Below are positions 33,247-45,717 of a stretch of 64,000 bases of DNA, one piece after another. Source of the DNA: Cyanoderma ruficeps (lineage: Eukaryota; Chordata; Aves; Passeriformes; Timaliidae); assembly GCA_008694505.1 (NCBI GenBank), contig VZDJ01000174.1:9140106-9204105 (forward strand), given 5' to 3'. The position numbers and the translations under genes were made by a program. Below the pieces are notes generated by a model. The model was not told where the DNA came from. It was given only the letters and a program-made list of their open reading frames with translations, and ran no database searches. The first letter of the stretch is position 1, and each line of letters starts with the position of its first letter.

Positions 33247-33275
33247 CCTCATTAGGCTGAACATTCCTCTTTTTA
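33247..33275 (+). promoter_or_regulatory. Composite motif, copy B1 (right half)
   Basis: The string cctcattaggctgaacattc / ctcttttt matches 8130-8160 (cctcattaggtagaacagtc / cccttttg) at roughly five of six positions. It carries the CATTAG homeodomain core but lacks the CAACTG E-box half. It starts 65 bp before copy B2. Together with B2 it forms the second locus of the duplicated motif. Confidence 0.42.
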
Positions 33276-33311
33276 ACCTCTTTAACCTGCAGCATTCCCA
33301 TTGGGAGGACC

Positions 33312-33344
33312 CTGTCTCCATACTTCTCAACTGCTCTTAATTAG
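33312..33344 (+). promoter_or_regulatory. Composite E-box/homeodomain motif, copy B2
   Basis: Reads ctgtctccatacttctcaac / tgctcttaattag. It contains E-box CAACTG at 33328-33333, four bases, then TAATTAG, a strong homeodomain site. Bases 33312-33333 differ from 8106-8127 at one position. Upstream ttgggagga (33301-33309) also parallels ggggagagg (8095-8103). Shared ancestry with the 8 kb locus is likely. Enhancer function is inferred. Confidence 0.5.
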
Positions 33345-33633
33345 ATTGGGCATTTCTTGCCTCCACTGTATATTTACAATTTAGGAACAGGAAAAAATAC
33401 AGCCTGCACTTAAGGGCTTTCTTCCCTTCGTTCGCTTCCCGTGCTTGATATGTTGGACAGCAGGAGGTGGAAATTTTAAAGCCCAGAGGAGCAGAACTTG
33501 TCTGGGAGGACAATCCAAGGCTGTTTAGGTCATTCTTTAGGCAGGGCTGGTTTCATATCTGGATGGATTTTTCCAACAGCTCTCACCTTTTTTTATTCCC
33601 ATCGCCCTGTGTGCGCATGTCCTTGTGCACACT
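33345..33633. other. Unique flank
   Basis: Short unique AT-rich stretch between the composite motif and the CA microsatellite. No gene or repeat was recognised. Confidence 0.45.
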
Positions 33634-33660
33634 CACACACACACACACACACACCCCCCC
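33634..33660. repeat. (CA)n microsatellite followed by C7
   Basis: About ten CA dinucleotides end in a run of seven cytosines. A usual length-variable dinucleotide microsatellite. Confidence 0.95.
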
Positions 33661-36600
33661 ATTGTCTGTCGTCTGCTCTTCTCCTGCCATCAGCCTTTTA
33701 TTATTGTTGATGTCTTTTCATTCCTGATGCCAAACTTGATTTGGAGATCGCAGTACTGAGGGTTTCATTTGGAGCGCTGTAGATGGAAAACTGAAGTCCT
33801 AAGTGACTGGAGCCCTCGGCCAATCTAATTGTTATTGACATTTGTGTCTGATTGTTCATCAAGGGGGATTTGACTTGCAGGCCAAATCATTCTATTACCA
33901 GGGTTCCTTTCATCCTTTTCTCTAACATAAAAAAAACCACCCCCCACCCCAGTCAGCAGCAGCAGAATCAATGGCAATATCTGGAGATGTGAGGGAGGGG
34001 AGTGAAGCTGGAGGAGATCATGTACGTCCCGTTTGAAATGTGCGAGCAAAAGATCCGAGAGCCGGCGGTGTTGCCTTACAGGGGGAAAAAGGATCTCATT
34101 AACAGACTACCGTTTTCATGGCAAGGTGAAGGAGGCAGAGGAAGGAGGGGCTGGCAGGGCTAATTATATTAAGGTCATTTCACCTGTCAAAACTTTCCCT
34201 TTAGTGGTGTCCCTGGTGCCCTGGGATAACATCCAGATTTGTCCTGAATGGTGTCTCTGTTCCTGCTTAGGAGCCTTGACTGGTGGGTCGTGAAGTGAGC
34301 TGCATGAAAGGAGCCCTGAAGGCACCCTTTTGCCTTCTTTTCACCTCCTGCTCTCCTTTGATTTTGCTTTTCCCCCCTCTTGAGTTTCAGGGTGGGCAAT
34401 GACGAAGCCCTGCTGTGCCTCTTGCCGGGAGTTGTGCTTTCCCCAGGGAGCACCGAGGCAGCTGGCACAGCAAATGCCCCGTGTGCAGCCAGGTTCCTGT
34501 CTCCCTGCATTTCCAACCCACTTACACCCTGCTGCAATGCCAATTTATCCCCCTTGAAAGCTCTCCTCTGGAGCAGAGAGGGATGGAGTGAGGCTGATTT
34601 TGCTCATTAGACTAATGGTGGAAAGCGGAACGATGCAGACACAGGGATCCAAACAGAACCAAGGGAAGTATTCTGTTTATTCATTTGAAAGAGGCAGGGG
34701 TGAGGGGGTGGCTGGTAAACCAGAGCATCCTCACTCTGGGGATGAACCCTAGAATTACCTCCCCTCCTTCAGGGGATTGTTCCAAGCCATTAAGTTATTT
34801 CATTTTCCAGGAGTTTGGGGGGAGGATGGGCGTGGATAACTTCTGCAGTTAATCTTTCTCTCAGGGTAGGTGGCAGCCATGTAGATGGCCTGGCTTTGCT
34901 CACATATGCAGGTAGAAATAATTTAGGGAAGGAGGCAATGGGAGGAACGGAGTAGGGTTCATTCAGGATCACACAGGGTTTATGTGTCACCACGGAAACA
35001 GCAGAAATTTCAGAGATCAAAGACTTCTCCACCAAAAGTTGCGACCTCAATGTGTTGGGTAGCTTGAGAGAGAACTGAGGACGAGGAGGAAGTGAACCTA
35101 ATTCCCCTGGCCTTCGGCAAACAGCTCAGTGAGTCACATTCATCCTGCTGAAGCTGCATTGTTGGGGTTTGAGAGATGGATTTGGCTTAACGTGCCCTGC
35201 CTTTGGGAGATGCTCAGGAGCAGCGGTGAGTCATGAGCGGTTGTGACGTGCGGTAGGGTTTGGCGACTTTCCCTAAATCGGGACATATTTGGATCCTGGG
35301 ACTGGCTTGCAAGCAGGAAAATAAGCAGAACCACACAGTTGCTAATAGTACGTAGTTACTACTACTTTTTAATTAATTATTTCCTTGGAGAGACGAATGA
35401 GAGGCGTTGAGATGTGGATGCAGAGTGGAAGTGCCTGGTGAGTGGTGCCATTAAGGCTGAACTCTTGGACATCTGCATTTTGTTCCACTGAAAGGGTTAA
35501 ATGGCCCCTGGTGTTAAAAAGGATTCTTGGGGGCAAAACCCTGCAGTTTTGCAGTTCTGAGAGTGCCAGGGGAATTGTTCAGACTGAGACGTGTGTGACA
35601 GTGTATAACTGTCTGTTATACCAACTTCTGCCACTGCAGGCTCTTCCCATCATTCCTAACATCTGAACACCCAGGATAGCAGCCTGTCCTCTGTTTCTGT
35701 CTGACTGTCTGGTCCAGTGCTGCTCTTCTACCCTCCTGTCTCCCAGGCCAGCTTAATTCAACAGCAACATAACTGGCCAGATTCATCTCTGACTCTCTAA
35801 TTGTTTTATTTGTTTTTGGTGAAGCCTTTTGGGAGGTAGTTCTCAAAAAATGCCGCTTTCCCCATTCCGGAGGTAGGCAGGGGTGTAAAGGTACCATATG
35901 ATGCTTTGGCCCTAAATAAGGAGGAAAAATACCCAAATGAGGAGGGTGCTGTGCACCCTCACTCCTTGAGGATGTGACTCTCCCCTCGGGACCAGACCAA
36001 GCTGCTATTTCAAAAGTCTTCCAGACCTATAAAATCTGATTTCATTGTAGCACGGTTTGTAACTTGGGCCTTGAGGAGGATGAATGAACGAGTGTAAACG
36101 CTATTGCTCTTTCAGGAAAAGACAAGCCAGAGTTTTGATCGTATCGAGGGCGATGGGAAGCGAAAATATGTGCTGGGGCTGGCACTTGAGTATCCACCCT
36201 GTGTTTCAGTCCTGCCAGGTGTTCCTGCCATGGCTCCCAAGGCAGCGAGGCTTCCAGTGCAGTAACCTGAATCATTTTAAAGAGCAAAAGCAGAGACAAA
36301 GCACGGCATTGTTGGCAGCAGAGGTTGAATAAGAAGACCTTTGGGAGCCCCGCCACTTCTCCCTTTAATCTGATCAGCAAGCAGCATTCTTGTAATTCCC
36401 TCCAGGTCACTCTGAATTCCTGCAGTTTCTCAGCCAGGTTGAAGCCTTCCCCTCTGATATTAAATAATCTGCAGGCTCAGAGGAAACAACAGAGCGGGAG
36501 CAAGGCAAGGCTGTGTTTATATCAGAAACCAACAGGAAGCTGCCGCCACCTTCTCCCAGCATCTGTGAGACTCAGGAATTTAAGCTTTACCTTGCACTGT

Positions 36601-38680
36601 GCACTCTGCTTTTACACTGCACGATCGTTCTGAGAGGATGTGTTGTGTTTTTATCGTAAAACAGTGCCCTTGTGGTGTATGTGTAAACTTCGGTTGTTCC
36701 TGGTTTAATTCAGGTGACGCAGCAGCTTCAGTGGTGACCCAGAGACATGGGACTGCTCCTAAAGCTCACGAAAACAAGGATGGCTTGGTTCAAATCTCAC
36801 CTCTGTTGCATTCTGGGGGCACGGTGGAGCCCACAGACACGGAATGAGGCAGGAAGATGAACCAAAATAATTAAAACTACTTTTGTCCCTCGGTGGGAAA
36901 TAGTGATGTTGCCAGAATTCCTTATTCCAGCTGCCCTAGGAAAGCACTTCATTCACTTCAGTGACTGCTAACTCCAGCTTAATGCTGAACTCCGAAGATT
37001 TTAAGTGATGCTGGAGAGATGAGACTATTTTGAGAAGTGTTACTGTTTTTCTGAGGACTTGATTTAGAAAAGGAACAAATTTTCTTCCAAAACATACAAA
37101 AGAAATATTCCTACTCTGGAAATGAGTAGCCTGAAGACTCAAATGACATTAGGTCACCGCTTTCTTTTATCAATAACTTTGAAGTCTTGTCCCAGTTTTC
37201 TAATTTAGATCCTTGTGATAAGAGGTTCTCAGTGAGCCTGGGCAAAAGCCAAGGCCCTCTCCTGCTAATAATGCGTTGGGAACACAAGTACCAGTAGCAG
37301 TTCCAGTTCTGAGGATGGGCCAAGTCTTAAAAATGACTGTGGGGCTCCGCAGAGACAAACCCTGAGACTTAGGACTGTTTTACATTTCATCTAGCTCTTG
37401 GACCCAAAGGCATGAGCCATGTGCTGGGTTTGATCTTTAAAAGCAACATGCTGGTGCTCCATTCCTGGGCTCTGCTGGACTGATGCATGAGGTGGATTTC
37501 ACTGATTTGCTCTTTGAACTGCCTCCTGGTCTCATCTGTTCACAAAAACTGGTGAAAGTCTCAAATAATAAGGTGGAGAATTTAATGAGCAGCTCGTAGC
37601 TAAGCTTATTTTTGAGCAGGTGCTCTTGGAGATGAGTCAGCCCTGGGTAGAGCCCATCCTAGTCTGAATGGCATGGAGATGTGTGGAAGGAATGGGGAAT
37701 GATTCATTTCTAGAGTGGACAGTGACTGAGTCCAATTATTCCTGTCACCTGAGAGCAGGCAGTCCTGGAGAAGGTGGGAAGGTACAAAGGCTGCCTGCCC
37801 CAGGAGTTTCCTTCTCCTCTGTGTAGTGTTGGGGGATGCCCATGGACACTAAAGAAGAGCTTGAAAAAGAGCTTTCCTTGCTCCAAGGCCTAAGGCAGCT
37901 GCCAGCTGAGCACAGCACATCCACAGTTTGCTGGATGCTTCAGCAAGAAGGAAAAACGGGATCCTTGTGTCCAGGGGAGCCCCTTGGCTGTGTCAGCCAG
38001 CCCAGCTCCAGGACTGGGCACTGCAGGAGCACTGAGCCCTCGGGCCTGCCCTGAGGAACCACGGCGCCGGAACATTCGTGCTGAAGCCGTGGCTCTGGGA
38101 GCAGGGGGATCATCGGATCCCTGCAGGCTGGGCTCTGTGCCTGCGTGAGCTGTGTGTGCAGGACCTGAGCCCCGAGAGCTACAGCTCGTTCTGTAATTAA
38201 TTAGTGATTCCTGACCCCAGGCAGCTCCAGCCCGCTGACAATAACAAGATTGCAGGAGCTGCCTCGGCGCCCTCGCCACTCTCACTACGGTGACTGAAAT
38301 CCCTGAAATCCCCTGCAACAGAGACAAGGGCTGCTGGCAGGGCAGGGATAAACCTCCAGCTCTCCGTGGTTTGGGCCTGTTCCCTGTGGAATTCGCCCTT
38401 GGGTGTTCCTCCCACCCTCAGTGGCTCCTTGCCCCGGGGCATTGCCCCAAAGGCCTCGGCAGTGCCAGCAGCACAGCTCGCCCCATTGCCCATCCAACCC
38501 ACGCCCCAGCTGGGCCGGGAATTCTTTGGGAATTCTCCACAATGCCCTCTGTAGGCTCCAGAGGAACAGAGCACACACTTCCCAGTGCCGGGGGAAGTGG
38601 GAATGGGCTGGGGCTGCGGCAGGACACGGCTGCCTGGGAGCTGGAGTAGCCCTGGGGAGGAGCTGGCTGTGGTTCCCTGG
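33661..38680. other. Long unique non-coding stretch
   Basis: Five kilobases without CR1, tandem arrays or recognisable exons. Motif-dense AT-rich parts occur at about 33820-33900 (ctaattgttattgaca), 34070-34190 and 35340-35400 (ttaattaattattt). At 38192-38205 the string ctgtaattaattag is a strong homeodomain-like site. GC rises from 38000. None of these can be called with confidence. Confidence 0.5.
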
Positions 38681-38720
38681 GTGTATCCCGGTGTATCCCG
38701 GTGTATCCCGGTGTATCCCG
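38681..38720. repeat. Tandem repeat, 10 bp unit, 4 copies
   Basis: Four perfect copies of gtgtatcccg. They sit in a GC-rich unique stretch (about 38310-38770). Short perfect arrays like this are typically recent slippage products. Confidence 0.97.
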
Positions 38721-40950
38721 GCAGCGCTCCTGGCTGTGCCAGCTGTCCGGGAGAGCTCTGCAGCGAGGAGGTAAGCTGGGAGCTGTGCTAGCGTGTTTGC
38801 TGTCTCACACGGGGGTGCTTTCACACTCAGAATGGTTTTAATTATTTGCTGGAAGATTTTGAGAGCTCCCAGGGTAACGGAGAGACCTCAGTCAGTGTTT
38901 CCTAGCTGAAGGCATCCATGGATGTGCGTTCCCCGCCTTACTCACAGCCCAACCTTGCATCAAGAGTGGGGCCTGTGCCAAGTGCCTGGGTGGTTCCTTG
39001 GTGGCTCTGGTCGTGGGTCTCAATGGTTGGCAGCTCCAGACGTGTTGGAGTTTGCACCAGGCTCCATGGAATTTGCAGAGAAGTGTCTGTTTCTCCTAAA
39101 TTATCACTTGTTGTTTTGCCTTGCAAACAGTGCAGTGCACATAACCTTGCAGGGATAAAACCTCGTTTATGGGAATAGCAAAGTGACTCAGAAAAAGGGG
39201 CTTCAGCTGCAGAGGGGAGTTGTGGCTGTAGCTTCAACCCCATATTTCTGTCCTTTATTACACTGTGCAATCCCTAATGTTCAGGAGTCCCTTTAGTGTT
39301 GATACTTGAGCAAGAAAAGACTCTCCCTTGTTTTTATCCGGGAAGAAAGTATCAGCAGATGCTGCTGACTAAATGAATTCACATTTCCAAGCAGGAAAAA
39401 TCAAAGGAACAGGTTCCCTTCCCTGCTTGGCCTCAGATTTAATCTTGTCTGGGTGGACTGTGTAAGGAACTAGTCCAGAATCTTTTATATAGGTTTTATA
39501 AAGTCATGTTTGTGGTGGAGGTGGGAGGATCCCAAATGAATGACCTGGGGGGTGATATCCATGGGCATCTCCATGATCCACGTGTTCCCACAGCGCTGAC
39601 TTGCCCAGCATCACTGCTCATCACCTGGTACCTCCCTGCAAGGCTTTGGAGCCCAGCTCTGAGCTTCAGCTGTGTCCCTGTGACCCACAGCACGCTGCTG
39701 GAGACCCCACACACCTTCCCCTCCAGGCTGGGGTGTCTCAGGCCGGGCGGGCACGGAGGGCTGAGCGTGGGGCAGTCGGGTACAGCGAAGGGAGAGCACA
39801 ATAGAGCAGGGCCAGATGTGCCCACATCAGTGGAGGAGCAGAGTGGCCAAGAGCTGTCACCAGGACAACCAGAACACTGATGGATTGGTCCAGCCCTGTC
39901 CCCTGCTCTCTGCAGCTGCCTTCCCACCCTCAAACCATGCCTCCCATGGGCTCTTCCCCCCATCCCTTACATCTTCTGCAGGGCACTGGTGGAGTTGTAA
40001 CAGGGCTGACATTTCTCCAGACGCCGCTGATCACTGCAGGGGGCTGCTCCTGTTTCTCTCCAGCACCTGGGGATATTTTGTGGGGAAGAGGGGAAGAGGC
40101 TCATGGCGTTGGGTGGCTTGGAGGGCACATGGGCACAGCTGATGGGCTCCACTTCTCTTTCCTCGCACCCACCCCTCAAATCCCATCCCAGTTCTTCATC
40201 AAAGCTCGCATGATGTGATCCAATACTTGGCTGTCCTTGGGGAAAGAAAAAAAGCACTGAGTGATTCCTTTTGTTTTTAGCTGTGTAATTGGTAAGGAAA
40301 ACATATCCTCTTCTAGTGGCTTTTCTTTTATTGTCATGTTTAGGAAGTTTTCTCACATGTCATAACATTTTGTCTGTTTTTACTGAAATCCTTCCATGGA
40401 GGAATGATTGTTTGCACAAACAGACTGACATGTTGATACAGGCTGACAACTGCATGGCTAAGACCAAAATAAAATGTAAAGTAAACACATTTGCATAAGT
40501 TTATAACATGACCCCGTTCTTACGAAGCGGAGGAAATGGGGAGATGTGAATCTAAGCAGCTTATCTTGCATCTCCCCTTTCTGCTGTGCCCCTCATTCTT
40601 AACCTCTGCTCCTTGAGTGCCATGGGAGAGATGTCTGATTTTTCCATTCAGATTTGAAACAACAGGTCCCTCTTGTAGTTCACTTGTGGTTTTGTTTTGC
40701 TTAGGAGGGAGGGCACGGAGGAGGGAGCATTCCTGGTTTTCCCCTCATGTGAAACTGGTTGGTCTTTTCATCCTTTTTCTTCTCGGTTACACTTTAAAAG
40801 GCTTCTGTCAGTGTATTTTCCATCACTTTGAAATTGCATTGACATGCTGCTGTTTTGTCATAACTGTAGCATCACAAAATGCTGATTTGGTACTATCTAT
40901 TTTTGATCTGCTTGTGGCATGATTTCCTTAAGGATTGTGAGATCAGTGCC
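38721..40950. other. Unique non-coding stretch
   Basis: GC-moderate unique DNA from 39500 to 40200, AT-rich from 40200 to 40900. Open frames in 39496-39963 (-) and 39506-39880 (+) overlap each other and have no recognisable domain. No gene was named. Confidence 0.5.
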
Positions 40951-40992
40951 TCTTTTTCCAGATGAGAAAACTAGAGCGTGGAGCAGTGATTT
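40951..40992 (+). repeat. Possible MIR-like core remnant
   Basis: tctttttccagatgagaaaa / ctagagc resembles the old amniote core-SINE string CATTTTACAGATGAGGAAACTGAGGC at roughly three of four positions. The rest of the core cannot be followed. Low confidence; it may be chance. Confidence 0.25.
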
Positions 40993-42945
40993 CCTTTTGG
41001 ACTCAGATCACTGCTGTCCTGGCTGAGTGAAGTGAGATGTGTTAGTTCTCAGCTGCCTGGAAATGATACAGCTCCCTTGCTGATGTGTGTGACTGGAAAC
41101 AAGCCCTTGCCCAGACGCCCAGGAGTTCATCCAGCAGTCTGTGGCATCAGTCAGGTCTAAGTTGTTGGTTGGCTTTCACAAAACAACTCCCAAAAACTGT
41201 GAATCCTAAAAATACTTTTTGAAGGGGCTCCTCTGAATCTGGCTGTCCCAGAGGGAGCCAAAGGCCCTTATTCCTAAAACTGCAGTTAATCCATGCTGCA
41301 CAGTTGGAGAGAAGGAATGAGAGAGGCTTGGAAAATAACGTTAAGTCCTTGGAGCAGAAAGATGCTTAAACCCAACTGCCACAAGGGTAAGATGGACTCC
41401 AGCTCCATCCAAGGATATTTCTTTGACTTGCACAATTTCTGCCTGCAGTTAAACATCTCTGTTGGGTTTCCTACTGAAGGCAGAGGAACTTCTAAATTCA
41501 ACTCTCAATCTCGGAACCTTAGAGGTCCCTCAGCCCCCTGCAAGCCTCTCCCATGTGATGTCTGCAGCTCCCCTCACTGTTGTTGGTAGTAGAGGGGCAG
41601 AGTTAATTTCTCTATCAGCTTTGAACAGAGCCATTTTGGTTTTGATTAGGAGGAGCCCACTGGTGCCAAACGATCTGACTAACAGAGCCCTGCGTGAGCA
41701 ATGCTTGCTGTGGACAGAGCACAATAATAGTTTCCAAAATTCTTGAAGGCAGCTCAAAGCCCTGGTCTCCTAAGGCATGAGCAATTCAGATGCACCGTCA
41801 TTCCGTGTGGGAATTTCTGGGAGAGAGTGGGATTTAGGGAAATATTTATTTCTGGGTTTCCTTTTGCCTATTTTGGGCAGTTTCTAGGTTGGTGAGTTGT
41901 CGTCCATGCCTCACTTGGATGGTCGTTATTTTGGGCACTGACATTCAGCCCTCGGAGCTGTGAGGTCTCACAGTGACCTTGTGTCACCATCCTTGGGGGG
42001 TCCCAGCTCTCCATCCCCATGGCTTGCTCAGCTGAGCTCCCTCTGGAGCTCCAGAGCTGATTGGGAATGCAGCTGTTTCCCTGCCGGCCCCTCTGGCTCT
42101 GAGTTCCAAAGGGAACTTCAGGCTCAGAGCTCCGTTCGTCACCATCTGACCCCGCTGTCATCTGGGGGGGCTTTGCCAATGACATGGCAAATGAGGAGAG
42201 TGGCACGAGGGCACTTTGTCATGGCAACATCATCCTGGAATAACAGTGGGGAACGTTATTTAGGGGTTTTTTCCTGTGTTGTTGCACATGGCTAGTAAGA
42301 ATCTAACAAGAAAAATATGTGTTAATGAAAATCCTAGACATGGTGTCCCCACAGCCAGACCCTTCACGTCTTTACTTTGTTGGATTTTGGGTGTGCCTCT
42401 CTCTTGACAGGAATTGACCTTTAAAAGTGTCAAGATATTCAAGATCTATAAGCCATAATTTTGATTTCCAAGAGGCAGCGATAGGACTGTGATATCCAAA
42501 TTATCCATGAGATATGCGGGTGCCATGGCTAGTGCTGGATCCTTTAAAGGATGGGGTTGGGGTAAATATCCTAGAAGAGTTAGAGCAGAAATACTGTTTG
42601 CAGGAGAAAGAAAACCTGGGGAGAGGTTGATTGATGCTTGGATTTTGTCATTGTGGGTATTTTTCTGTGACACACATCCACTTTAGGACACTGGCATTAA
42701 GCTCTGATGTCCTACGTTGCAGGTTCTGTGGCTTTTACAGTTTCCTTAGAAGAGCTGGGAAGAGTTTTGGTGTTTGTGGGCAAAATGTGGCAGGGATGAC
42801 TGGAACTGAGTCTGTGAACACACAAGTCCCAGCAGATGTTCCTATGGCCAGGATACCCCAGGAGAGGCAGAGCTGAATGTGACTCGTGGGATTTTTAGCT
42901 GTGCTCTCCCAGACTGACAGTGGAGCTTCATCTTAACTGAGAGAA
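40993..42945. other. Unique non-coding stretch
   Basis: Unique DNA with no recognisable gene, RNA or mobile element. Short open frames only. Confidence 0.5.
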
Positions 42946-43334
42946 CTGGGCTGAGAGCTGGGGATGTTCACCTGGAGAAGAGAAGGCTCCAGGGACAGCT
43001 CAGAGCCCCTTCCAGGGCCTAAAGGGGCTCCAGGAGAGCTGGAGAGGGACTGGGGCCAGGGGGTGGAGGGACAGGACACAGGGAATGGCTTCCCACTGCC
43101 AGAGGGCAGGGCTGGATGGGATATTGGGAAGGAATTGTTCCCTGGGAGGGTGGGCAGGTCCTGGGACAGGGTGCCTTGAGAAGCTGTGGCTGCCCCTGGA
43201 TCCCTGGAAGTGTCCAAGGCCAGGCTGGAGAGGGCTTGGAACAATCTGGGACAATGGAAGGTGTCCTTCACCATGGCAAGGATGCACTGGATAGGCTTTA
43301 AGGTTCCTTCCAACCCAAACCATTCCATGATTTT
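42946..43334 (+). mobile_element. CR1 LINE, longest copy in the window
   Basis: About 390 bp of the CR1 3' region in plus orientation, running from gaactgggctgagagctggg through ttcacctggagaagagaagg, cagagccccttccagggcct, ctggagagggactgggg, gacaggacacagggaatggc, ggaattgttccctgggaggg, gagaagctgtggctgcccct, ggaacaatctgggacaatgg, to the tail ccaacccaaaccattccatg / attt. It is truncated at its 5' side and has no complete reading frame. Its tail is slightly eroded (gattttcag instead of gattcta). It contains the 3' half that the minus copy at 28532 has lost. Confidence 0.96.
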
Positions 43335-45630
43335 CAGAAGTTGGGAGGCCTGAGTTTGTATTTGTTGTTTTGAAGGTGATCTGGAGTGAAAGGGGAAAAT
43401 GTCATGGCCAGAGCTGGACCATTTATGCAACCACCACATTCTCTCCCTGGCCTTGCTATGAGCTTTCTGAGAAACTATAGACCAATCACTTATTTCCCTC
43501 CTCTGCCCTGGTATTATTATTTGGGACTTAGAAATAATTAGCTGGTTTTTGCCTGTTCAGACCACATAACTGGAGCCTGACTTTCCACTCTGTGGCCAGA
43601 CACAAGAGCGAGATATTAGTCTGAACGTTTGGCTTGTCTGATCATTTTCATAGCTAATGTATCAGATAAAACCGAGCACAGCAAGAACGTGTCTCATTCC
43701 TGACTCTGCTCTAAGGGTTGGCTTGACAGTCATGTATTCCTGCACCAGAGGATCTTTTTAAGCCAATGTAATCGTGCTGCTGCATACGTGGGTGGGACTG
43801 ATTTTGGACTGGAGACGTTAATGGGTCGAGTGTGGTATAGGACTCCAAGAACAAAGGACGTGGAAGTTTGACTCCCAGATCACAAGTGGAAGATGATAAG
43901 GGCATTATTTGAGTCTTATGGATATCATCTGGTACATATCAGATCATCTGAGTTCCCTGATGAAGGAGGTGGCTAATAAACCCAGCCTAGTGGCAATTCT
44001 ACCACCCCAGCTTTCAGAGTTCACTGGTTCATGCTGGCAGATAAAAAGGCATTAAAGAGATGTGTGCCTCTTATTCCTTAAAAGTTCTTTTTTACTACCC
44101 TGTGTCTCCCAAGTCATCTGCACTGGTTTTTCATGTCGTTCTGCTGGGGAGGAACACAGGGCTTGAGCTGGCATCTGTGGGGGATTGCTGGGTGGCTTTG
44201 CCCTGATCGTGCTCACGCTCCACATCGTTTTCACAAGCTTTGCAAATCCAGTGCTTTGGGAATATGGTCGGGATGTGCTAGAATAAACTAAGCACGCCGC
44301 TTCCATGAAGTGTGGGAGCAATGAGTCACATTACACAGAGGGGACTTACGTAGAAAAACTCCCTGCTAGGTGTCAGAAGAAAATGTGTTTTGTGCCTGCA
44401 GCTTCTGCGGTCGGGCAACACATGCTGCAAAAATGTTCTGGATGTGCAGGAAACCAGCTAGGGCTGGGAGCTCTGACCAGACCCCAGGAACTCACAAATC
44501 CTACACAAATGTCCAGAAACTTCTCAGTGGGAAAAGAGGACACGGAATAGACTCCTGACAGTGTTTTACAGGGTTTGCCCCTGGATGGAGCTGCTGCGGC
44601 TCATGGCAGAACATCCAAGATCACAAACTCCCTCCTTCCCCATTCCCATCACAGAACCCCTTGAGGAAGGGAACAGCCTGTTATTGAAATTGTCTGTAAG
44701 CTAGTTAGATCAGCACCCCTAAACTGCTGCAAGGGCTCTTGGATAATAGATGTATAATTTTTTTTTTATGGCTTTTTATGAAAAAGGAAGTCAGGCTGGG
44801 GTTGGTGAGACTGGAAGAGCAGGGAGTGGATTGGCTGTCAAGGGTCAGCCTCCCAATAGCCCTGTGATCAAAGGCTGCTCTCAGCAGCATGAGTTTACAG
44901 GCAGCCAAGACAAACAATGAGCGACTTTATCTCCTTTCAGAAAAGGGAAAAAAAAACCCCAACACTTAAGTTCCAGGAAACCATTTCTGGACTAGACAAA
45001 TTTTGGTTGTTATTCTCTTTCTCTCTCCTAGCGCAGCTATTTCTAGATGTAGCATGATAACAGGGAGGCAGCAGAGCAAAGCCCAAACATGAACCAGGTT
45101 GTGCCATGTTCTCAGGTGGTGGAAACTGGTGCAGAGCTGGGGAACTCCAAGCAACAGGACCAGTTTACTCCTGCTGGGAATCTGGCCTTCACCAGCAGCT
45201 GTCCCTGGAAAAGCAACAGGAAACTCTGAATTGAACCGCGGCCATTTCCCCTGGTTCGATCCCTTCTCCGAAGGTGTTGCCTCATTTGTTTGCAGTTGGA
45301 ATATTGCCTGTTTGCTTGTCCCAGCTGGGCCTCCAAAGTCAGCTGGTCAGAGCACAGCTGGCCAGTTTTAAACATGCTGGCTGCAGTCTCAGCTCGCTGG
45401 ATAAAGCGAGCAGAGGGGAAAAAACATTTTGGGCTCCTGTGTACTTGATTATTTGTTTGGGAGGGAAAAGAAGATATGAGAAGAAAGAGTCTCATTCCTA
45501 AAATAGAAAAAGTTGCAAAACATTTAGTTGGGTTTGGATGCGAGGGAGAGGAATCTTCTCAAACTGCAGAGTGTTCTTGATTTAGGATTTCCTGTTGGAT
45601 ACGTTTCAGAAAGCTATTCCTGTCATAAGT
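43335..45630. other. Unique non-coding stretch
   Basis: Unique, AT-leaning. A ten-base T-run lies at 44758-44767, followed by atggctttttatg, a coincidental match to part of miR-135 (see the rejected list). No gene was recognised. Confidence 0.5.
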
Positions 45631-45717
45631 GGCCAGATCCTCGGCTAGAATACATGTGTGAAGCTCTGCTGATATGAATCCATGTAGCACTTTGACCCCA
45701 GCCTAAGATCTTAGGCC
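45631..45717. repeat. Ancient palindromic interspersed repeat, second copy
   Basis: Starts ggccagatcctcggctag and ends cagcctaagatcttaggcc, so the ends form an imperfect inverted repeat (GGCC..AGATC.T..GGCT). The middle includes gtgaagctctgctgatatga, which recalls the consensus middle with a short AGCTCC..GGAGCT hairpin. From memory it belongs to the same ancient amniote palindrome family as 10626-10702. Heavily degraded; the ends are estimates. Confidence 0.5.

Noticed and set aside
42933..43439. 168-codon minus-strand frame
   Set aside because: Antisense reading of the CR1 copy. The same peptide-like strings appear in the other CR1 copies.
44765..44780. tatggctttttat, matching the start of miR-135
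   Set aside because: Only the first part matches, and no stem-forming partner is visible downstream, so no miRNA precursor is supported.
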